NCBI GenBank assembly: GCA_009923895.1
Contig: RFSP01000129.1
Coordinates: forward strand, 1 to 5,790
Length of the DNA: 5,790 nucleotides
Origin: Betaproteobacteria bacterium
Lineage (GTDB): Bacteria; Pseudomonadota; Gammaproteobacteria; Burkholderiales; Burkholderiaceae_C
Direction of reading: 5' to 3'
Shown in pieces: positions 1 through 5,790 of this stretch. Under the pieces are notes generated by a model. That model saw only the letters and a program-made list of their open reading frames with translations. It made no database searches and was not told where the DNA came from. Within the stretch, counting starts at the first letter, position 1; each line of letters opens with the position of its first letter. A program made the translations under genes and the position numbers.

Positions 1-59
1 GGTAGAGCAGCGGACTCTTAATCCGTTGGTCGTAGGTTCGAATCCTACAGGGCCCACCA
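1..59 (+). tRNA. tRNA-Lys (anticodon CUU), 5' end cut off by the window
   Basis: This is the 3' part of a lysine tRNA. The anticodon stem 10-14 (GCGGA) pairs with 22-26 (TCCGT), leaving a seven-base loop, CTCTTAA, with anticodon CTT at 17-19. A five-base variable loop (27-31) follows. The T arm 32-36 (GTAGG) pairs with 44-48 (CCTAC) around the canonical TTCGAAT loop. Bases 49-55 (AGGGCCC) are the 3' acceptor strand, which predicts a 5' strand GGGCCCT just outside the window. The discriminator base is A56 and the CCA end is encoded at 57-59. Bases 5-8 are the 3' half of the D stem. About 17 bases of the 5' end are missing. It reads lysine AAG codons. Confidence 0.96.
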
Positions 60-111
60 GTGACATCGATCTGTAACTCCCTGTCATGGTTGCATCCATG
101 GATCCTTTGGC

Positions 112-115
112 GGAG
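112..115 (+). promoter_or_regulatory. Probable ribosome binding site of the histidine phosphatase
   Basis: GGAG lies 12 bases before the ATG at 128, a slightly long spacing. The two earlier in-frame ATGs at 86 and 98 have no purine-rich sequence before them, so this site favours 128 as the start. No convincing -35/-10 promoter pair was seen between the tRNA and the gene. Co-transcription with the tRNA is possible. Confidence 0.45.
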
Positions 116-127
116 CAAACCATCACC

Positions 128-718
128 ATGACCCCTTCAAGGCCATCGACCGTGCGAGCCATTTTTCGGTCCCTGCTGCTCGCGGTTGCATTTTTCCATT
201 CAGGCCTTCACGCCAGCGATCTGTCCGATCTTTTAAAGAGTGACGCGTATGTACTCTTGGTACGTCACGCCTACGCACCGGGCGTCGGCGACCCACCAGG
301 GTACTCGCTCGAGCAGTGCGAAACCCAGCGGGTCCTCAATGACGAGGGTCGGCGACAGTCTGAGCGCATGGGCCTGTGGCTGCGACGACAAGGCGTGGAG
401 CGTGCGGCGGTGTACTCCAGTGTCTGGTGCCGTTGCCAGGAAACTGCACGCCGCCTTCAACTCGGGCCCGTGACGATCGAACCGGCTTTGGCCTCCTTTT
501 TTGACCAACCGCAGCAAGCGGCTGCACAAACGGCTCGCCTACAAGCGTTTGTGGCCCAAATGCTGCGGACCAAGAAAGATCAGGCCTTGATCTTGGTGAC
601 CCACCACGTCAATATCCGCGACTACTTGGGGCCCGACGTTGGGTCCGGTGACATGGTGTTGGCGCGTGTGGATGCCAAGGGCAAAGTGTTGGGTTACAAG
701 GTCTATCCCAGTCCTTGA
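128..718 (+). CDS. Exported histidine phosphatase family protein
   Basis: A 196-residue member of the histidine phosphatase (phosphoglycerate mutase-like) superfamily. These enzymes transfer phosphate through a phospho-histidine; the substrate here is unknown. Residues about 10-29 form a signal peptide: a basic start, then a hydrophobic run ending in LHA before Ser30. The mature protein is therefore expected in the periplasm. The RHG-type motif is LVRHA, with Arg46 and the nucleophile His47, and the usual glycine is alanine. An RCQETA block (Arg102, Glu105) supplies further active-site residues, and the second catalytic histidine is His159 in VTHH. Cys64, Cys101 and Cys103 could form a disulfide in the periplasm. 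The start at 128 is preferred over 86 because it puts the signal peptide at the N-terminus and has a GGAG upstream; 86 would add 14 residues without signal character. It follows the tRNA directly and converges on the minus-strand cluster, with no evident functional link to it. Confidence 0.88.
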   Translation: MTPSRPSTVRAIFRSLLLAVAFFHSGLHASDLSDLLKSDAYVLLVRHAYAPGVGDPPGYSLEQCETQRVLNDEGRRQSERMGLWLRRQGVERAAVYSSVWCRCQETARRLQLGPVTIEPALASFFDQPQQAAAQTARLQAFVAQMLRTKKDQALILVTHHVNIRDYLGPDVGSGDMVLARVDAKGKVLGYKVYPSP

Positions 719-758
719 AGGTGGCCAGGCATCGCCCACGCCCCCTCAATCCACCTTC
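717..758. terminator. Inverted repeat between convergent genes, possible bidirectional transcription stop
   Basis: GAAGGTGG at 717-724 is perfectly complementary to CCACCTTC at 751-758, with a 26-base loop between them. A T716-G759 wobble could extend the stem. The arms overlap the last coding bases of both converging genes: the TGA at 716-718 on + and the TGA at 748-746 on -. Position and symmetry suit a two-way terminator. However, neither strand has a T-run straight after the stem, and the loop is long, so an intrinsic terminator is not demonstrated. Confidence 0.28.
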
Positions 759-1750
759 GCACCAGACGTTTTGACGATCTGAGCGGCATTGTCCCAGTCG
801 GCCTGCAGCAGCTTTTGAAAATCTGCCGGGGACATGGAGGTGTACTCCACGCCCAGTCGTTGTAAGCGCTCTTTGACGGTGGGCTCGGCCATGGCCTTTT
901 GCACGGCAGTGTGGATGCGGTCAATTTCTGCCTTGGGTGTGCCTGCAGGGGCCAACAGGCCGATCCAGGAATCAAAGGTGTACCCGGGCAGGCCGGCCTC
1001 GATGACGGTGGGCAGCTCGGGCAAGAACGTGCTGCGCTGGGCGCCTGTGTAGGCCAGCAGCTTGATGCGCGGGTCTTGGCGCATGCCGGCCACGGCAATG
1101 GTGGCAGCCACCACACCTTGGGCACGACCGGCCAGCACCTCGTTGACGGCATCGCCCGTGGATTTCATGGGGATGTGCTGCATTTGCAACCCGGCTCTGC
1201 CCAGCAGCGAGGCCATGCCCATGTGGGTGGCACTGCCGTTGCCTGCTGAGGCGTAGTTGAGCTGTCCGGGCTTGCTTCGTACGGTTTTGACGAAGTCTGA
1301 AAAATTCTGAATTCCCATATTGCCCGGAGCTGCGACGACGTAGCCCGACTGCCCCAAGAAGGCGACACCCACAAAGTCTTTGAGGGGGTCGTAGGGCAGC
1401 TTGGCATAAAGGTGTCCGGCCAAGGTGTGGCTGGCTGCGGCCAAGACCAGGGTGTTGCCATCTGGCGCAGCCTTGGCCACGGCCGCGGTGCCGATGGTGC
1501 CGCCCGCACCTGCTCGGTTTTCAACCAGCACGGTCGCTCCCAAGATCTGGCCCAGTTCATTGTTGAAGACGCGTGCCATGGTGTCTTGCACGGCGCCGGG
1601 GCCAAAGGGCACCACGATGCGAATGACACGTTGAGCGTGAGCGCTTGGGCTCACACCCAGGCCGAGGCCGAGGCACAGGGCCACCAGCAGGCCAGACATC
1701 ACACGGGTGCCAAGGGCGCGCCGAACGGTGGAAGATCGAATGAAGTTCAT
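746..1750 (-). CDS. Bug-family (TTT) periplasmic substrate-binding protein
   Basis: A 334-residue solute receptor of the tripartite tricarboxylate transporter class, of typical family length (about 320-330). Residues 1-39 form a signal peptide with arginines at 5, 10, 11 and 16, a leucine-rich core, and cleavage after AHA before Gln40. The mature protein starts with the family strand RIVVPFGPG. The first ligand loop then reads GAVQD (residues 52-56) in place of the common GG-x-TD pattern, but keeps the aspartate. The signature VENRAGAGGTIGTAAVAKAAPDG (residues 77-98 region, glycine-rich second loop) is intact. The C-terminal lobe includes PGYTFDSW and LLAPAGTPK. The start codon overlaps the stop of the upstream M20 hydrolase as ATGA, and an AGGAG site lies 8 bases upstream, indicating translational coupling. 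No TctA or TctB membrane subunit lies in the window, as is common for orphan Bug genes. The ligand is inferred to be an N-acyl amino acid or related carboxylate, from the neighbours only. Confidence 0.93.
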   Translation of the reverse strand: MNFIRSSTVRRALGTRVMSGLLVALCLGLGLGVSPSAHAQRVIRIVVPFGPGAVQDTMARVFNNELGQILGATVLVENRAGAGGTIGTAAVAKAAPDGNTLVLAAASHTLAGHLYAKLPYDPLKDFVGVAFLGQSGYVVAAPGNMGIQNFSDFVKTVRSKPGQLNYASAGNGSATHMGMASLLGRAGLQMQHIPMKSTGDAVNEVLAGRAQGVVAATIAVAGMRQDPRIKLLAYTGAQRSTFLPELPTVIEAGLPGYTFDSWIGLLAPAGTPKAEIDRIHTAVQKAMAEPTVKERLQRLGVEYTSMSPADFQKLLQADWDNAAQIVKTSGAKVD

Positions 1751-2955
1751 TGCAGTTGCTCCTGAGGGGTGGACAGCCAGCGCTGAGCGAGTCGAACAAA
1801 GTAGCTCGCGCCAATGGGAATGATTTCGTCGTTGAAGTCAAACGAAGTGCCATGGATGATGCACGGACCCGGACCGTGATCAGGCAAACGGTGGGCGCCA
1901 TCGCCGTTGCCAATGAAGGCATAGCAACCTGGTTTGACACGCAGCATGTGGGCAAAGTCTTCAGCGCCCATGACAGCTGGATAGCGTTCATCGACCCCCT
2001 GATCGCCCACCACCTCGCGCATGACCTGGGCTGCCACACGGGTGGGACCGGCGTGGTTGACCACCGGTGGCGAAGCGCGGCGGAAGTGCACCTCTGCCCG
2101 ACAGCCGTGTGCGTGGGCCACGCCATCGGCCAGTTGCCTCAGGCCGGTCTCGATGGCGTCGGTGACCGCATCTGAGAAGGTGCGCGCGGTGCCGCCCACC
2201 CAGGCTTGATCGGGAATGACGTTGGGGGCTTCAGACCCCTGAATCTGCGTGACAGCCAAAAGCGCGCGTTCGGTGGAGTTGACCACTCGGGGCACCAGGC
2301 CTTGCAGTTGTTGACCGAGCTGAATCACCGCAGCCACCGGGTCCAGCCCGGTGTGGGGCATGGAGGCGTGAGTACCCCGACCGTGCATCACCACCCGCCA
2401 GGTGTTGCTCGAGGCCATGAGCGCTCCCGGGTTGGTGGCAAAGTGGCCCACCGTGCCAATGGGGAAGTTGTGCAAGGCAAACACGGCCTCGCAGGGAAAG
2501 CGCTCAAACAAGCCTTCTTGAATCATCTTGAGCGCGCCCGCTTTGCCCATTTCTTCGGCCGGTTGAAAAATGAAATGGACGGTGCCGTCAAAGTCTTTGG
2601 TCTGCGCCAGATGCCAAGCGGCCGCCAGGAGCATGGTGGTGTGACCGTCATGACCACAGGCATGCATGCGACCGTCATGGCGCGAACGGTGCGCAAAGCG
2701 GTTCTCCTCTTGCATGGGCAGTGCGTCAAGATCTGCGCGCAGCCCGATGGTGCGGTGGCTGCTGCCACAGCGCAAGACCCCCACCACACCAGTGCCTGCC
2801 ACCCCAGTGTGAACTTCCAAGCCCCAACTGCGCAGTTTGTCGGCCACCAAAGCGGCAGTGCGATGCTCTTCAAAACCCAGCTCGGGGTGCGCGTGAATGT
2901 CACGTCGCAGGGTCACAAATTCATCGGTCTTTTGAAAATTTTCGATCAGCTTCAT
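1747..2955 (-). CDS. M20-family amidohydrolase (N-acyl-L-amino-acid / hippurate hydrolase type)
   Basis: A 402-residue cytoplasmic metallo-amidohydrolase of peptidase family M20, subgroup M20D, usual length about 390-400. The family typically cleaves the amide bond of N-acyl-L-amino acids, hippurate or conjugated amino acids with two metal ions. Landmarks are HAHPELGFEE at residues 21-30, GLRADLDALP at 71-80, and the metal motif HACGHDGH at 98-105 (Cys100, His102). They continue with QPAEE at 131-135 (Glu134 and Glu135, metal ligand and general base), His162 in LHN, the dimerisation-domain motif GRGTHASMP at 192-200, MGAEDFA at 329-335, and the last ligand His368 in IHGT. All expected catalytic residues are present and no signal peptide is seen. 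The ATG at 2955 is the first start after the in-frame stop at 2997-2995, but no good Shine-Dalgarno precedes it. It lies 39 bases after the D-aminoacylase gene and overlaps the Bug gene by 4. Exact substrate and stereo-preference cannot be read from sequence. Confidence 0.94.
   Translation of the reverse strand: MKLIENFQKTDEFVTLRRDIHAHPELGFEEHRTAALVADKLRSWGLEVHTGVAGTGVVGVLRCGSSHRTIGLRADLDALPMQEENRFAHRSRHDGRMHACGHDGHTTMLLAAAWHLAQTKDFDGTVHFIFQPAEEMGKAGALKMIQEGLFERFPCEAVFALHNFPIGTVGHFATNPGALMASSNTWRVVMHGRGTHASMPHTGLDPVAAVIQLGQQLQGLVPRVVNSTERALLAVTQIQGSEAPNVIPDQAWVGGTARTFSDAVTDAIETGLRQLADGVAHAHGCRAEVHFRRASPPVVNHAGPTRVAAQVMREVVGDQGVDERYPAVMGAEDFAHMLRVKPGCYAFIGNGDGAHRLPDHGPGPCIIHGTSFDFNDEIIPIGASYFVRLAQRWLSTPQEQLQ
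1759..1763 (-). promoter_or_regulatory. Strong ribosome binding site of the Bug receptor gene
   Basis: On the minus strand AGGAG sits 8 bases before the ATG at 1750, inside the last codons of the upstream hydrolase. With the ATGA overlap it supports reinitiation and independent loading of ribosomes. It is the best Shine-Dalgarno match in the cluster. Confidence 0.7.
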
Positions 2956-2994
2956 GGGGCATTTGAGGTATCGACATTCAATGAACGGAAGGTG

Positions 2995-4455
2995 TCACAA
3001 GGACACCCTTGAGCGAGTGAGCACCTGCCCACCGCGAGCACCGGTGTGTTGGCCGTCTTTCCAAGTCAGGGTTCCATTGACCAGGACCGCGTGAATGCCT
3101 TCAGCGGCTTGTGTGGGATGGTCGTATTGCGCAGTATCGCGCACCTTGGAAGCATCAAAAACCACGATGTCGGCGCACTGACCCACCGCCACGGTGCCCC
3201 GGCCTTGCAGGCCAAAGTTGCGGGCGGTGAGGCCTGTCATTTTCCATACGGCGGTTTCTAGAGGGAAGAGGCCCAAGTCGCGGCTGTAATGGCCCAACAC
3301 CCGAGGGAAGGTCCCCCACAGGCGAGGATGCGGGCGGTCTCCCACCGGAATGCCATCGGAGCCGACCATGGTCTCGTCGAAGGCCAAGATGCGTTGCACG
3401 TCGTCTTCATGCATCTTGAAGTAGATCGCCGTGCCGGGTTGCAACCGCGTGGCCGCTTGTTCGAGCGTCAATCCCCAGTCTTTGGCGATGTCGGCCAGGT
3501 AGCGCCCGACGCACTCCGGATGCGACCTGCTGGAGGCAATGAGCACCGGGCTGCTCAAATTCTCGGGCTCATTGCGAATCATGGTGGACGAGGCGTTGTA
3601 GGGGTAGCAGTCCACGCAGACCTTTTGATGCTTCATGGCCTCGCGCAAGACAGGCAATGTATGCGCAGACCGTCCGAAGTTGATGGCGCCGGTGACTTTG
3701 TGATGAGACACCACCACCGGCACGTTCAGCGCACGACCAATGCGAAAGGTTTCATCCAGACTGTCCATGACGTGATCTGCTTCGTCGCGCATGTGGGTCG
3801 CATACAAGCCTTGATGGGCGGTGAGGGGACGACCGACCTCGATGATTTCTTCGGTGGTGGCATGCATGGCGGGCGGATAGAAGGTGCCCGTGGAAAGACC
3901 CAGCGCACCCGCAGCCATGGACTCTTGCAGGAGGGTGCGCATGCGCTCGATTTCATCGATGCGCGCGGGGCGGTTGAGGTTGTCCATGACCACCGCGCGT
4001 AACGTAGAGTGCCCCACCAGTGAGGCGGCGTTGACGGCCGCAGGCTGTCGCCGCAAGGCATCCAAATAGGCCGCAAAAGACGTGAACCGACGGCCTTTTG
4101 GGGAATCCATGAGCGACAGGGGCATGGGCAGATCCATGTCTTGAGTCAGTGGGGCGGCACTCACCCCGCAATTGCCTCCAATCACCGTGGTGACGCCTTG
4201 TGAGACCTTGAAGGTCATATCCGGTTGCGCCAGCAGAGCTTGATCGTCGTGGGTGTGCGAGTCAATGAAGCCGGGCGACACGATCAGGCCCTGGGCATCG
4301 AGCGTTTGGTGAGCGCGGTGATCTTGCAAATCCCCTATCGCGGTGATCCGCCCGCCTGTGACAGCCACATCGGCGTCGAAGCGCGGTGCTCGGGTGCCGT
4401 CAATGACGGTACCTCCGCGAATGATGAGGTCATGGGTTTCGTGGGCGACGGACAT
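2995..4455 (-). CDS. N-acyl-D-amino-acid deacylase (D-aminoacylase)
   Basis: A 486-residue amidohydrolase-superfamily enzyme that hydrolyses N-acyl-D-amino acids to a carboxylate and a free D-amino acid. Length and landmarks match the Alcaligenes faecalis D-aminoacylase (about 483 residues), as remembered from its structure. His67 and His69 lie in DSHTHD, and the bridging ligand Cys96 in GGNCGVS. His221 lies in THMRDE, His251 in SHHK, and the catalytic Asp367 in GSDG. These fall at, or one residue after, the reported positions 67, 69, 96, 220, 250 and 366. Lys253, Tyr284 and Arg378 likewise match reported substrate-binding positions. The N-terminal urease-like beta sandwich strand (LIIRGGTVIDG, residues 10-20) and its C-terminal return (ADIVVFD, 428-434) are intact. 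There is no signal peptide, so it is cytoplasmic. It follows the D-amino-acid dehydrogenase gene by 41 bases, which fits a pathway where it supplies that enzyme's substrate. Preference among D-amino acids (neutral, Asp, Glu) is not resolved. Confidence 0.94.
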   Translation of the reverse strand: MSVAHETHDLIIRGGTVIDGTRAPRFDADVAVTGGRITAIGDLQDHRAHQTLDAQGLIVSPGFIDSHTHDDQALLAQPDMTFKVSQGVTTVIGGNCGVSAAPLTQDMDLPMPLSLMDSPKGRRFTSFAAYLDALRRQPAAVNAASLVGHSTLRAVVMDNLNRPARIDEIERMRTLLQESMAAGALGLSTGTFYPPAMHATTEEIIEVGRPLTAHQGLYATHMRDEADHVMDSLDETFRIGRALNVPVVVSHHKVTGAINFGRSAHTLPVLREAMKHQKVCVDCYPYNASSTMIRNEPENLSSPVLIASSRSHPECVGRYLADIAKDWGLTLEQAATRLQPGTAIYFKMHEDDVQRILAFDETMVGSDGIPVGDRPHPRLWGTFPRVLGHYSRDLGLFPLETAVWKMTGLTARNFGLQGRGTVAVGQCADIVVFDASKVRDTAQYDHPTQAAEGIHAVLVNGTLTWKDGQHTGARGGQVLTRSRVSL

Positions 4456-4461
4456 GGTCAG

Positions 4462-4465
4462 CTCC
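4462..4465 (-). promoter_or_regulatory. Ribosome binding site of the D-aminoacylase gene
   Basis: GGAG on the minus strand stands 6 bases before the ATG at 4455, in the short gap after the dehydrogenase stop. It confirms 4455 as the start. Confidence 0.6.
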
Positions 4466-4496
4466 GCAGGTGAACGATGGAATGACTGCAGGCATC

Positions 4497-5636
4497 TTAA
4501 GCAGGAATCGACCAGAGCCGGTTGGGAGCCAGCATCTGTGGGGTGAGTCCGAAGGCACGCAGGTGATCGGTCAATGCCACCGAGCGCGCCAAACAGGCGC
4601 AGGCTTGCCCCATGGCGGGCGAGGTTTGGATGCCATAGCCACCCTGTGCAGCCACCCAGAAAAAATGAGGGGCACGGTCATCCCAGCCGCCCACGAGATC
4701 CCCATCGGCCACAAAGGAACGCAGGCCGGCCCAGGTGCGAGCGGGGCGGCGGATTTCCAGCGTGGTCATGGTTTGAATGCGGTCAATGGCCAGCGCGATG
4801 TCGAGCTCTTCGGGTTGCACGTCGTGGGGTGTCACGGGGTCGGCGTTGGCAGGAGACCCCAGCATCATCCCGGCGTCGGGTTTGATGTACCAGTCCTCGC
4901 TAGCGCCGATGGTCATGGGCCACAGCGATGCATCCACACCGCCGGGCAGTGCAAAGGTGAAGGCGGCGCGCCGCTTGGGCTGCAAGCCCAAGGGTTGTGC
5001 GCCGGCCATGGAGCCGATCACATCGGCCCAGGCACCAGCGGCGTTGATCACGATGGGTGCCTGGCAGGGACCCGCCGATGTGTGGACCGCCCACTGCGTG
5101 CCCACATGCCGCATGGCCAACACCTCGGCGTTGAGCAGCAACTGGCCGCCTTGGGATTTGACGCCGCGCAGGAAGCCTTGATGAATGGCGTGGACGTCCA
5201 TGTCCGAGGCATCGGGCTCGAACACTGCGCCGCCAATCTTCTCTTTGCGAAGCACGGGCGTGAGATCGAAAGCGGCCTGAGCATCGAGCCACTGGCCCCT
5301 TGGCGACACTTGCTGAAGGACCTGCCAGTGTTCTTGCAGCGTGGCAGCCTCATCTGGCGTGCCCACCATCAATGCCCCTCGCGCGCTGAGCAAGGGGTGT
5401 TCGCAAAAGCCCCCAGGAGGCGACTCAAAAAACGCACGGCTGGCCAGCGTGAGAGCTCGCACCTGGGCCGTGCCATAACTTTCCATGAACAGGGCGGCCG
5501 AGCGACCGGTGGAGTGGTATCCCGGTTGCGACTCGCGTTCTAAAACCAGCACGCGGCCGTGAGGAGCCAGCCAATAGGCCACCGATGCGCCGGCGATGCC
5601 GGCGCCAATGACAAGAAAGTCAGCTTGAAGCGCCAT
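4497..5636 (-). CDS. FAD-dependent D-amino-acid dehydrogenase, DauA-like (DAO family)
   Basis: A 379-residue flavoprotein of the DAO fold, closest in memory to Pseudomonas aeruginosa D-arginine dehydrogenase DauA (375 residues). Such enzymes oxidise D-amino acids to imino acids, which hydrolyse to 2-oxo acids and ammonia, and pass electrons on rather than to oxygen. The FAD fingerprint VIGAGIAGAS spans residues 9-18, with Glu33 closing the Rossmann motif. Shared blocks are PGYHSTGRSAA (38-48), GFCEHPLLS (76-84), GLQPKRR (217-223), KPDAGMMLGSPANADP (252-267), TWAGLRSFVADGDLV (301-315) and QGGYGIQTS (331-339). The carboxylate-binding set is kept: Arg223, Tyr250, Arg306 and Gly333, plus Tyr54. 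DauA His48 and Glu87 are replaced by Leu49 and Ala88, so arginine is an unlikely substrate. The ATG at 5636 is chosen because it puts the FAD motif at the usual place. GTG at 5726 and ATG at 5681 are in frame, but the extra residues are the cupin gene read in another frame. A weak AAGG lies 10 bases upstream. Confidence 0.92.
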   Translation of the reverse strand: MALQADFLVIGAGIAGASVAYWLAPHGRVLVLERESQPGYHSTGRSAALFMESYGTAQVRALTLASRAFFESPPGGFCEHPLLSARGALMVGTPDEAATLQEHWQVLQQVSPRGQWLDAQAAFDLTPVLRKEKIGGAVFEPDASDMDVHAIHQGFLRGVKSQGGQLLLNAEVLAMRHVGTQWAVHTSAGPCQAPIVINAAGAWADVIGSMAGAQPLGLQPKRRAAFTFALPGGVDASLWPMTIGASEDWYIKPDAGMMLGSPANADPVTPHDVQPEELDIALAIDRIQTMTTLEIRRPARTWAGLRSFVADGDLVGGWDDRAPHFFWVAAQGGYGIQTSPAMGQACACLARSVALTDHLRAFGLTPQMLAPNRLWSIPA

Positions 5637-5790
5637 GGGGGTGGCGCCTTGCGGCCCAAAACACCGCCCCTTGAGCGCCATAGGTTTCTTGGTGCATGAC
5701 GTCGCGGGTGAGCTTGAAGGTGTCACCGGCCTTCACGTGACGGGTTTGGCCATCCATGGTCAACCAAAATTCGCCTTGAACCACCAGCGC
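5620..5790 (-). CDS. Cupin-domain protein, C-terminal part only (5' end outside the window)
   Basis: The minus strand is open from the window edge to a TGA at 5622-5620 and encodes 56 C-terminal residues with no start codon needed inside the window. The sequence has the look of the second half of a small cupin barrel: VVQGEFWLTMDGQ (residues 3-15), then VKAGDTFKLTRDVMHQE (19-35). This corresponds to cupin motif 2, G-D followed by a histidine (His33) of the metal site. A final strand, GAVFWAARR (41-49), and a short polar tail follow. Cupins of this size may be enzymes, sugar or amino-acid binding sensors, or parts of regulators; which one cannot be told from the fragment. The stop lies 17 bases inside the start of the D-amino-acid dehydrogenase gene in a different frame. 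The two genes are therefore very likely on one transcript and translationally coupled. Confidence 0.75.
   Translation of the reverse strand, partial: ALVVQGEFWLTMDGQTRHVKAGDTFKLTRDVMHQETYGAQGAVFWAARRHPHGASS

Noticed and set aside
30..59. 3' end of the tRNA-Lys as an integration (att) site
   Set aside because: tRNA 3' ends are common targets, but no integrase, no second copy of the tRNA tail and no foreign-looking DNA follow in the window.
61..103. Small inverted repeats after the tRNA (TGACA...TGTCA, and the palindrome ATCCATGGAT at 94-103)
   Set aside because: The stems are short, no T-run follows, and nothing links them to termination or regulation; chance is a sufficient explanation.
1660..1680. 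Possible lipobox around Cys26 of the Bug signal peptide
   Set aside because: The residue before the cysteine is leucine, not Gly/Ala/Ser, and a normal AHA cleavage site follows. It is read as a soluble periplasmic protein.
4470..5543. Long open frame on the + strand (357 codons) opposite the dehydrogenase gene
   Set aside because: It lies antisense to a clear flavoprotein. The predicted protein is rich in Gly, His, Ala and Gln with no recognisable domain, as expected for the mirror of a high-GC coding frame. Similar mirrors at 2206-3012, 3289-4002 and 1412-1765 on + were rejected for the same reason.
5624..5684. Imperfect direct repeat (AGCGCCAT with CTTGA before it) at 5624-5638 and 5670-5684
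   Set aside because: It is short and imperfect, both copies lie inside coding sequence, and it is explained by similar codons. There is no sign of a duplication or binding site.
5637..5726. Upstream extension of the dehydrogenase to GTG 5726 or ATG 5681
   Set aside because: The added residues do not resemble the family N-terminus, and the same bases encode a good cupin C-terminus in another frame. The ATG at 5636 puts the FAD motif where DauA has it.

Overview
The window looks like a chromosomal segment of a betaproteobacterium, most probably Burkholderiales and perhaps Comamonadaceae. The grounds are high GC, a tripartite-tricarboxylate-transporter (TTT, 'Bug') type periplasmic receptor, a receptor class strongly expanded in that order, and protein style. 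The taxonomic call is inference; no rRNA or marker gene is present. No mobile element, CRISPR array or phage gene was seen.

Layout. The left edge holds the 3' three-quarters of a tRNA-Lys(CUU) gene on the + strand, with an encoded CCA end. About 70 bases later, also on +, is a small exported histidine phosphatase. It converges tail-to-tail on a minus-strand gene cluster that fills the rest of the window, with only 27 bases between the two stop codons. In transcription order (right to left) the cluster is: the 3' end of a cupin-domain gene cut by the window edge and missed by a simple ATG-to-stop scan; an FAD-dependent D-amino-acid dehydrogenase close to D-arginine dehydrogenase (DauA); an N-acyl-D-amino-acid deacylase (D-aminoacylase); an M20-family amidohydrolase of the N-acyl-L-amino-acid/hippurate type; and a Bug substrate-binding protein. 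Junctions are tight: a 17-base overlap, a 41-base gap, a 39-base gap and a 4-base ATGA overlap. This suggests a single transcript whose promoter lies beyond position 5790.

How they fit together (inference). The Bug protein would capture an anionic solute, plausibly an N-acyl amino acid or related acid, in the periplasm. In the cytoplasm the two deacylases belong to unrelated folds with typically opposite stereo-preference. They would remove the acyl group from D- and L-forms. The dehydrogenase would oxidise the freed D-amino acid to a 2-oxo acid and ammonia, passing electrons to the respiratory chain. The dehydrogenase keeps the residues that hold the amino-acid carboxylate but lacks the glutamate and histidine that recognise arginine in the Pseudomonas enzyme. 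Its substrate is therefore probably a neutral or hydrophobic D-amino acid. The enzyme families themselves are well known; the combination and the altered pocket are the parts worth following up.
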